Assembly: GCF_000250675.2 (NCBI RefSeq) | Contig: NC_018681.1 | Span: 6,324,001-6,388,000, forward strand | Source of the DNA: Nocardia brasiliensis ATCC 700358 | GTDB lineage: Bacteria; Actinomycetota; Actinomycetes; Mycobacteriales; Mycobacteriaceae | Direction of reading: 5' to 3' | Length of the DNA: 64,000 nt | Part shown: piece after piece, positions 59,741 through 64,000 of the stretch | Layout of the letters: the number at the start of each line of letters is the position of its first letter | Position numbering within the stretch: position 1 is the stretch's first letter | The notes under the pieces: generated by a model | What the model saw: the letters and a program-made list of their open reading frames with translations, nothing else | What the model was told of the DNA's origin: nothing | Databases searched by the model: none | Position numbers and translations under genes: made by a program

Positions 59741-61162
59741 ATGAAGATGGGCACCGTCGGGCGCACCAAGAAAGTGGTCGCTCACACTTGCCTCGCTCTG
59801 ACCGCGGGGCTGACCCTCGCGGTGTGCCCGGCGCTGGGCGCCGCCGCGCACGCGGATCCGGTGCCGGTCGCACCCCCGCTCCCGTTCCCGCTCCCCCCGG
59901 CCCCGCCGTACTTGGATCCGGGCTTCTACAACCCGGATCCGGCCAGAGTGGCCGCGGCCCAGCCCGGTGAGATTCTCGGTGCCCGGCAGGTCAACCTCGC
60001 CAACTTCTTCCTGATCCCGCTGAATGTGCGGGCGTGGCAGCTGTCGTACCGCAGCACCAACACGCGCGGTGAGGCGATTCCCGCGGTCGCCACCGTGATC
60101 GTGCCGCATCGCCCGTCGCCGACACCCGACCGCAGCCTGGTCTCGTTCCAGTTCGCCGAGGACTCCCTGTCGGTGAACTGCGCGCCCTCCTACGTGCTGC
60201 AGATGGGTTCGCTGCCCAATCCGACCAATACCGTGATCGGGTTGGAATTCATCGAGGTCCAGGCCATGCTGCAACTCGGGCACGCCGTCGTGGTGCCCGA
60301 TCACCAGGGCCCGAACGCGGCGTACGCGACCGGCCCGCTCGGCGCGCGGATCACGCTGGACGCGATCCGGGCCGCACAGAACTTCGAGCCCGCCGGGCTA
60401 CCCGGCACAGCCACCCGCACCGCGTTGTGGGGCTACTCCGGCGGCGCGATTCCGACCGCGCACGCGGCCGAACTGCAACGCGAGTACGCGCCGGAGCTGA
60501 ACCTGGTCGGCACCGCGGCGGGCGGCGTGATGGCCGATATCCGCACGGCCATCGATTACAACAACGGCACCTCCACCTTCGGCGGCGCGGTCCTCGGCGG
60601 ATTGTTCGGTGTGGCAAGGGAGTACCCGGAGCTCAACCAGTTCATCGACAGGTACATGAACCCGCTCGGCAAAGCGGTGCGCGTGGTGCACGAAGGACAG
60701 TGCGTCGCACTGCAATTCGCGGGCTTCCCGTTCGTGAACATCAAGGGCTTGTTCGACTACCCCGGCGGCGATCCGTTGAGCGCACCCGAATTACAGCCCA
60801 TGCTCGAAGAGATCAGCCTCGGCCGCCGTGGCACACCCGCGTCGCCGATGTACTTCTATCAGGCGCCGCTCGATGAAGTCATGCCGGTGAACGCGCTCAA
60901 CAAGGTCTACGACACCTACTGCAAGGACCCGGACGCCAAGGTCGCCTACACCCGCGAGATCATCAGCGAGCACGGCATCGCCGCCGCCTCGGGTGCCGGT
61001 TCGGCCGTGATGTGGTTGCACGATCGGCTCAACGGCGTCCCGGCGCCGCAGGGTTGCACCAACCGGGACGTGCCGTTGCAGATCCTCGATCCGGGCGCGG
61101 CGGGCATGGTGGTCAACGCCCTCGGCCAGACCCTCGCCTCCGCGCTCGGCATGCCGGTCTGA
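59741..61162 (+). CDS. Secreted LIP-family lipase
   Basis: A 473-residue exported lipase of the secretory-lipase (PF03583-type) family. Signal peptide with AHA-D cleavage near residue 38, then a Pro-rich segment. Catalytic triad candidates: serine in WGYSGGAIPTAH (about residue 233), aspartate in QAPLDEVMPVN and histidine in SEHGIAAASG. Cysteines (VNCAPSY, GQCVAL, YCKDP, GCTNRD) may form disulfides outside the cell. Such lipases are abundant in Nocardia and would act on host or environmental lipids. Confidence 0.9.
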   Translation: MKMGTVGRTKKVVAHTCLALTAGLTLAVCPALGAAAHADPVPVAPPLPFPLPPAPPYLDPGFYNPDPARVAAAQPGEILGARQVNLANFFLIPLNVRAWQLSYRSTNTRGEAIPAVATVIVPHRPSPTPDRSLVSFQFAEDSLSVNCAPSYVLQMGSLPNPTNTVIGLEFIEVQAMLQLGHAVVVPDHQGPNAAYATGPLGARITLDAIRAAQNFEPAGLPGTATRTALWGYSGGAIPTAHAAELQREYAPELNLVGTAAGGVMADIRTAIDYNNGTSTFGGAVLGGLFGVAREYPELNQFIDRYMNPLGKAVRVVHEGQCVALQFAGFPFVNIKGLFDYPGGDPLSAPELQPMLEEISLGRRGTPASPMYFYQAPLDEVMPVNALNKVYDTYCKDPDAKVAYTREIISEHGIAAASGAGSAVMWLHDRLNGVPAPQGCTNRDVPLQILDPGAAGMVVNALGQTLASALGMPV

Positions 61163-61210
61163 CCGGCCGAAACCCGGGCCGAACCGCACGACATCGGTAG
61201 CATCGCCGTC

Positions 61211-61999
61211 ATGGCGGCTAATCTCGTGCGGTTCGGCCCGATCGTCCTGCTCGCGCTTCTCGCGATCAACGCCTGCTCGAGCGGGGATTCGAACTCTCCC
61301 GCGAACCCGCCGGACCAAACTTTGATGGGCCGCACCTTCGTCTCCACCGGGGTCGAGGGCGCGCCGATACCCGGCGGCGGTCCACTCCGGTTGACCTTCA
61401 AGGACAACCGCGTGTCCGCGGACGCGGGCTGCAACACCCATTCGGGCGCGGTGGCATCGGAGGAGCAGAAGCTGGTCGTGTCCAGCCTCGCGAGCACGTT
61501 GATGGCCTGCGGCGGCGACCGGCAGGGCGCCGATGAGTGGCTCAGCGGTCTGCTGAACTCCCAGCCCGCCTGGCAGCTGGACGGCCCGAAACTGACGTTG
61601 AAGAGCGACAACCTGACCGTCACCATGCTGGACAAGAAGGTCGCCGAACCCGATAAACCCTTGCGCGGCACCACCTGGATCGTCACGGCCCTGCTCACCC
61701 CGGAGGCCCAGATCCGTTCGCAGGCCATCGATGACGTGAAACCGACCCTCACCATCGCCGCCGACGGCAAGGTCTCGGGCACCGCGGGCTGCAACACCAT
61801 GAACGGCAGCGCCACCGGCACCGATCCCGAGCTCACCTTCCGGATCGCCACCACCAGGATGGCGTGCGCCCCCGAGGTGATGGAGGTCGAGCAGGCGGTT
61901 CTGAAAGCCTTGGACGGCAAGGCGACCGCGACCGTCGACGCGAGCGCCCTGACCATCAAGAACGAGAACGGCAACGGTCTGGTACTGCACGCGCAGTGA
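61211..61999 (+). CDS. Lipoprotein with two META domains
   Basis: A 262-residue lipoprotein: signal peptide and lipobox AINAC (cysteine near residue 22), then two META domains (about 35-125 and 145-255), each with the family pattern GCNTHSG / GCNTMNG and a following MACGG / MACAP. META (HslJ-like) domains are found in heat-shock or secreted proteins; function unclear. It follows the lipase on the same strand by 48 bases. Confidence 0.88.
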   Translation: MAANLVRFGPIVLLALLAINACSSGDSNSPANPPDQTLMGRTFVSTGVEGAPIPGGGPLRLTFKDNRVSADAGCNTHSGAVASEEQKLVVSSLASTLMACGGDRQGADEWLSGLLNSQPAWQLDGPKLTLKSDNLTVTMLDKKVAEPDKPLRGTTWIVTALLTPEAQIRSQAIDDVKPTLTIAADGKVSGTAGCNTMNGSATGTDPELTFRIATTRMACAPEVMEVEQAVLKALDGKATATVDASALTIKNENGNGLVLHAQ

Positions 62000-62055
62000 G
62001 GCCCCCGGAATTCGGGCCGCCCCCTGCCGTGCCGGACGCCGGTACCATCAGCTAC

Positions 62056-62979
62056 ATGTCAGCAATCCATACCGAGGTCGGCGAGATCGAGCTCCACACC
62101 ACCATCGATGACAGTCTGGTGGCGGAGTTACACGCCGGTCAACCGTCGATAGCCGGTGCCTCGGACGCCGAAAGCGAGCTGCTAGAGCTACGCGAGCAAC
62201 TGATCGGCCCGCATACCCGCGGGGTGCTGACGGTCCGCAGGCAAGGCGCGGTGGTGGGCTGGACGTTGTTGATCGACCCGGACGATCCGGAACGGTACCT
62301 GCTCGCCGTCCCGGTGGTGGAGGAGGGCGACACCGACACCTATCGAGCCATGCTGAGCGCGGCCGTCGACGCGGCTCGCTCCTCGAAACACGCTGCGGTG
62401 CAATGGATCGTCCAGGACTCCGACGGTGCCGCGGTCGCGGCGGCGCTCGGACTGCGTCCGCATCGGGAACTCGACTGCGAGTGGCGCGCCGAAGGCGGCG
62501 ACTGGCCCGAGACCCCGGCGGCGTACGTCGAGGAACTCCCGGCCCCGCCGACCCGGGAAACGCTGGCCCGCTACGCCCGCCTGTACACCGACGCGGGCTT
62601 GAGCCGCTGCGACGACACCGGCTGCACCGACCGCTGGACCGCCGACACCGTGGGCGAATTGCTCGCCGACCGGGACGAATACCTGGACACCACCTTCACC
62701 CTCGGCTACCTCGACGTGGACGGCACCCTGCGCGCCGAATCCTCGGCCGGCGTCCGCGGCGGCACCGCGGTGCTGAACATCGTGCACGCGGAGGCCCTCG
62801 TGCCGGAATTGAGCGCACTGCTGGCGAGCACGCTGCACCGCCTGCGCCGCGACCATCCCGAGGTAGTGACCGCCGACCTGTCCGCCGACCCGGCCGACCA
62901 GGCGCTGCGCACCGCCCTCGCCGGCGCGGGATTCACCTTGCGCGGCAGCATCTGCGAGTACCGCATCCCCGTGGAGTGA
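62056..62979 (+). CDS. GNAT family N-acetyltransferase
   Basis: A 307-residue protein with two GNAT-like halves: an N-terminal part ending VVEEGDTDTYRAMLSAAVDAAR and a C-terminal half with LGYLDVDGTLRAESSAGVRGG and a helix region HAEALVPELSALLASTLHRL. The acetyl-CoA loop is not canonical in either half. Cysteines in CDDTGCTDRW are notable. Substrate unknown. A strong bidirectional terminator separates it from tpiA. Confidence 0.7.
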   Translation: MSAIHTEVGEIELHTTIDDSLVAELHAGQPSIAGASDAESELLELREQLIGPHTRGVLTVRRQGAVVGWTLLIDPDDPERYLLAVPVVEEGDTDTYRAMLSAAVDAARSSKHAAVQWIVQDSDGAAVAAALGLRPHRELDCEWRAEGGDWPETPAAYVEELPAPPTRETLARYARLYTDAGLSRCDDTGCTDRWTADTVGELLADRDEYLDTTFTLGYLDVDGTLRAESSAGVRGGTAVLNIVHAEALVPELSALLASTLHRLRRDHPEVVTADLSADPADQALRTALAGAGFTLRGSICEYRIPVE

Positions 62980-62986
62980 TACGCGA

Positions 62987-63017
62987 AAAGGGCCGAGCAC
63001 CAGGTGCTCGGCCCTTT
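62987..63017. terminator. Bidirectional terminator between the acetyltransferase gene and tpiA
   Basis: A 15-bp perfect stem: AAAGGGCCGAGCACC (62987-63001) pairs with GGTGCTCGGCCCTTT (63003-63017) around one unpaired centre base. A-rich on one side and TTTC on the other, it can terminate both convergent transcripts. Confidence 0.88.
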
Positions 63018-63033
63018 CTCGGTTCGAAAACCC

Positions 63034-63819
63034 TTACGGCAGTGGGCCGCCCGCGGCGATCGCGGACAGGGTGGCGAACTCGTCACCCTTCAGCGAAGCG
63101 CCGCCGACCAGCGCGCCGTCGATATCGGTCTGCTTGATCAGCTCGCCGATGTTCTTGGCGTTGACCGAACCGCCGTAGAGCACCCGCAGGTCCGCCGCCA
63201 CCTCCGCGGAGGCGAGTTCGACCAGCTCGCCGCGGATGGCCCCGCACACTTCCTGCGCGTCGGCCGGGGTGGCGACCTTGCCGGTGCCGATCGCCCAGAC
63301 CGGCTCGTAGGCGATGACGATCTTCGAGATCTCCTCCGCCGTCAGGCCTTTCAGCGAACCCCGCAGCTGCTCGAGGTTGTACTCGACATGTGTCTTCGCC
63401 TCGCGCACATCCAGACCCTCGCCGATGCAGACGATCGGGGTGATTCCGTGCTTGAGCGCCTGCTTGGCCTTGGCGAGCACAGTGGCGTCGTCCTCGCCGT
63501 GGTACTGCCGCCGCTCCGAATGCCCGACCACCACATAGGTGCAACCCAGCTTCGCCAGCATGGCGCCGCTGATCTCACCGGTGTAGGCGCCGGCATCGTG
63601 GCGCGAAAGATCCTGCGCCCCATAGGTGAGCAGGAGCTTGTCGCCCTCCACCAGGGTCTGCACACTGCGCAGATCGGTGAACGGCGGCACGACGGTGACG
63701 TCGACCTTGGCGAAGTACTTCTCCGGCAGGGCGAACGCGATCTTCTGCACCAGAGCGATGGCCTCGAGGTGATTGAGGTTCATCTTCCAGTTGCCCGCGA
63801 TGAGCGGCTTGCGTGCCAT
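63034..63819 (-). CDS. tpiA: Triosephosphate isomerase
   Basis: A 261-residue TIM-barrel enzyme of glycolysis. Catalytic residues visible: lysine in GNWKMN (about K11), histidine in VVGHSERRQY (about H99) and glutamate in AYEPVWAIGTG (about E171); phosphate loop LYGGSVNAKN. The start is 3 bases after the pgk stop, so pgk-tpiA are co-transcribed. Confidence 0.97.
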   Translation of the reverse strand: MARKPLIAGNWKMNLNHLEAIALVQKIAFALPEKYFAKVDVTVVPPFTDLRSVQTLVEGDKLLLTYGAQDLSRHDAGAYTGEISGAMLAKLGCTYVVVGHSERRQYHGEDDATVLAKAKQALKHGITPIVCIGEGLDVREAKTHVEYNLEQLRGSLKGLTAEEISKIVIAYEPVWAIGTGKVATPADAQEVCGAIRGELVELASAEVAADLRVLYGGSVNAKNIGELIKQTDIDGALVGGASLKGDEFATLSAIAAGGPLP

Positions 63820-63822
63820 TGC

Positions 63823-64000
63823 TCAGCCCTCCAGCACTGCGATGCCCGGAAGTTCTTTGCCCTCCAGGTATTCCAGCGACGCGCCGCCGCCGGTCGAGAT
63901 GTGCGAGAAGCCGTCCTCGGGCAGGCCGAGCGCGCGCACGGCCGCGGCCGAATCACCGCCGCCCACCACGGTGAACGCGCCCTTGCCGGTCGCCGTCACG
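63823..64000 (-). CDS. pgk: Phosphoglycerate kinase (C-terminal end, cut by window edge)
   Basis: The last 58 codons of a minus-strand gene enter from the window edge. The translation has TVVGGGDSAAAVRALGL and the closing STGGGASLEYLEGKELPG block, which is the Pgk C-terminal signature. It ends 3 bases before tpiA. Confidence 0.93.
   Translation of the reverse strand, partial: VTATGKGAFTVVGGGDSAAAVRALGLPEDGFSHISTGGGASLEYLEGKELPGIAVLEG

Overview
The window looks like a chromosome segment of a mycolic-acid actinomycete, most probably Nocardia. It is high-GC, uses many GTG/TTG starts, has a complete mce lipid-import operon, an MptB-type arabinan/mannan mannosyltransferase and LIP-family secreted lipases, and follows the order of the M. 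tuberculosis Rv1436-Rv1465 region (suf, mptB, ABC transporter, ctaA, qor, ctaB, tkt-tal-zwf-opcA-pgl, secG, tpiA-pgk). The genus is inferred from family knowledge, not from a database search.

Layout. 1-5.6 kb: suf Fe-S cluster operon on the minus strand (sufR-sufB-sufD-sufC-sufS-sufU, the last cut by the window edge), with a SufR-type operator over the sufR start. 6-12.4 kb: TetR gene, then mptB, a two-gene ABC transporter, ctaA (haem A synthase) and a proline iminopeptidase. 12.4-22.1 kb: a complete mce operon (yrbEA-yrbEB-mceA-F-mas) followed on the same strand by two TetR genes. 22.3-32.9 kb: accessory metabolism: a D-2-hydroxyacid dehydrogenase; a TetR / rifampin-phosphotransferase-like / esterase operon; a secreted cyclohexadienyl-dehydratase-like protein; qor; a TetR-FAD monooxygenase divergent pair with tandem operators; and ctaB.

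33-40 kb: a repeat-rich intergenic region with a large hairpin, then the pentose-phosphate operon tkt-tal-zwf-opcA-pgl, closed by a strong terminator hairpin. 40.4-42.6 kb: a fused E1 alpha/beta 2-oxoacid dehydrogenase. 42.6-43.8 kb: a 1105-bp module in which an AbiEi/DUF559-type gene is bracketed by near-identical 87-bp direct repeats that each contain a long palindrome. 43.8-49.2 kb: a conservon (sensor-kinase-like ATPase, roadblock, DUF742, GTPase) translationally coupled to two cytochromes P450, one lacking the ExxR arginine (CYP157-like).

49.6-54.7 kb: small accessory genes, including an epoxide hydrolase/SDR divergent pair separated by a KstR-like palindrome and a LysR/MFS divergent pair. 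54.7-64 kb: secG, then about 8 kb of accessory genes (two exporters, DUF3841-TetR, secreted lipase, META lipoprotein, acetyltransferase) separating secG from tpiA-pgk, which are close neighbours in mycobacteria. I saw no rRNA, tRNA, CRISPR array, IS transposase or prophage genes.

The observations I would follow first are the repeat-bracketed AbiEi/DUF559 module, the duplicated repeat and hairpin upstream of tkt, the Rph-like operon with its operator palindrome, the PheC-like exported protein, and the paired P450s in the conservon.
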